A stretch of 6,013 nt of DNA, taken from the NCBI GenBank assembly GCA_017419065.1, contig JAFOMB010000220.1, forward strand, positions 1-6,013. Direction: 5' to 3'. This stretch comes from Erysipelotrichaceae bacterium (GTDB lineage: Bacteria > Bacillota_I > Bacilli_A > Erysipelotrichales > Erysipelotrichaceae). The notes under the pieces are model-generated. The model did no database searches, had not been told where the DNA came from, and saw nothing but the letters and a program-made list of their open reading frames with translations. The position numbers and the translations under genes were made by a program. Position 1 is the first letter of the stretch. Each line of letters opens with the position of its first letter. This document shows positions 5,513 through 6,013 of this stretch, one piece after another.

Positions 5513-6013
5513 TTATCTCTTTATGATCGGAACGTTCGGAGTGATACGGAAAACTTCCCGTACCGTTGTATCAGGCAGTCTTCCCTCTCCGCCGGTGATA
5601 TAGCCGTAGTGGATGGCCCTTATCGCATTGAAGTAGGATGCCATTTCTGTACTTCCCTCTTTCGCCAGGAGGATAGGAGCTCCGATGGCGTAAGCCAGCG
5701 GACCGGCACATAAGCCATCCGGGAAATCATGGGAGTAAGCCAGAACAGATCTGGCAGCGTTCGGATAGAAGGCCGTCGCGATCAGCGCGGCTGTTTCAAA
5801 GCGGTCCTTGCCGAAAAGACGGACCGGCTTGCAGTAGTTCCGGATATCGTTTTCCAGTTCCTGCGACACCGCATTGGTTCCGCCGAATATGGCGACATTA
5901 TTGGAACCGTGAGTACTGAGGAAGGCTCTCTGGTCATCATTCAGACTGTTTTTTACTAAGAAGATGGCTCTTCCGGAAGCGGAAGCTGCCAGAGAATCCG
6001 CAAAGTTCTCCCC
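5513..6013 (-). CDS. CWB2-repeat surface protein, C-terminal 166 residues (5' end outside window)
   Basis: The frame is open from the window edge (6013) to TAA at 5515-5513. A GTG at 5869 is an internal valine (NAVSQEL), not a start, because homology continues upstream of it. Fragment residues 1-50 are the end of one CW_binding_2 module (GENFADSLAASASGR, FGGTNAVS). Residues 64-157 are a final module (VRLFGKDRFETA, AYSHDFPDGLCAGPLA, GGEGRLPDTTV). The protein ends nine residues later with IIKR, so CWB2 is its C-terminal domain, whereas in the next gene CWB2 is N-terminal. It is a close paralogue of modules 2-3 of that neighbour, including a 34-nt identical DNA tract. The family role is non-covalent binding to wall polymers. 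What the missing N-terminal part does cannot be told. Confidence 0.92.
   Translation of the reverse strand, partial: GENFADSLAASASGRAIFLVKNSLNDDQRAFLSTHGSNNVAIFGGTNAVSQELENDIRNYCKPVRLFGKDRFETAALIATAFYPNAARSVLAYSHDFPDGLCAGPLAYAIGAPILLAKEGSTEMASYFNAIRAIHYGYITGGEGRLPDTTVREVFRITPNVPIIKR
5969..6002 (-). repeat. 34-bp direct repeat, copy in the upstream CWB2 gene
   Basis: Identical to 4903-4936 in the same orientation and reading frame. It reflects duplication of CWB2 coding DNA between adjacent genes, with possible later gene conversion. Confidence 0.85.

Noticed and set aside
5513..5869. Reading the upstream CWB2 gene as a 118-residue protein starting at GTG 5869
   Set aside because: The frame stays open to the window edge and CWB2 homology continues through this position, so the GTG is an internal valine.
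1..6013. CRISPR array, tRNA or rRNA genes, insertion sequences
   Set aside because: No regularly spaced short repeats, cloverleaf-like sequence, rRNA tracts or transposase motifs were seen. The repeats present are protein-module duplications.

Overview
The window looks like part of a cell-surface gene cluster from a Gram-positive, probably Firmicutes (Bacillota), bacterium. The evidence is the CW_binding_2-type (CWB2) wall-binding repeats, Gram-positive signal peptides, strong AGGAG-like ribosome binding sites, and a solute-binding domain like those of gut Firmicutes sugar ABC systems. The style of the proteins is compatible with Erysipelotrichaceae or Lachnospiraceae, but I cannot fix the family from sequence alone. 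Coding DNA is of roughly balanced GC; the one long intergenic gap is clearly AT-rich.

All three genes lie on the minus strand, so the order of transcription runs from high to low coordinates. (1) At 6013-5513 is the C-terminal end of a CWB2 protein whose start lies outside the window. It is followed by an intrinsic terminator (about 5506-5476). (2) At 5427-2989 is a complete 812-residue secreted protein: signal peptide, three CWB2 modules, a full maltose-binding-like extracellular solute-binding domain, and a C-terminal beta-rich domain of about 100 residues. It is followed by a strong intrinsic terminator (2947-2918). (3) At 2647-2 is the first 882 residues of a large repeat-built secreted protein that runs off the low-coordinate edge. 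It has two alternating module types in the order A-B-A-B-B-A.

The gap 2988-2648 holds the terminator of gene 2, a plausible promoter for gene 3, and a leader of about 170 nt. The leader has an 8-bp inverted repeat with a 30-nt loop, and a terminator-like hairpin ending just before the Shine-Dalgarno. The loop carries a near copy of one arm of that hairpin, so the leader could switch between two folds.

Each gene has its own terminator or leader, so they look like separate transcription units that share a theme rather than one tight operon. The most unusual items are the fusion of a cell-wall anchor to a sugar-binding protein (normally a lipoprotein) and the possible attenuator in front of the repeat protein. 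I see no RNA genes, CRISPR, insertion sequence or phage elements.
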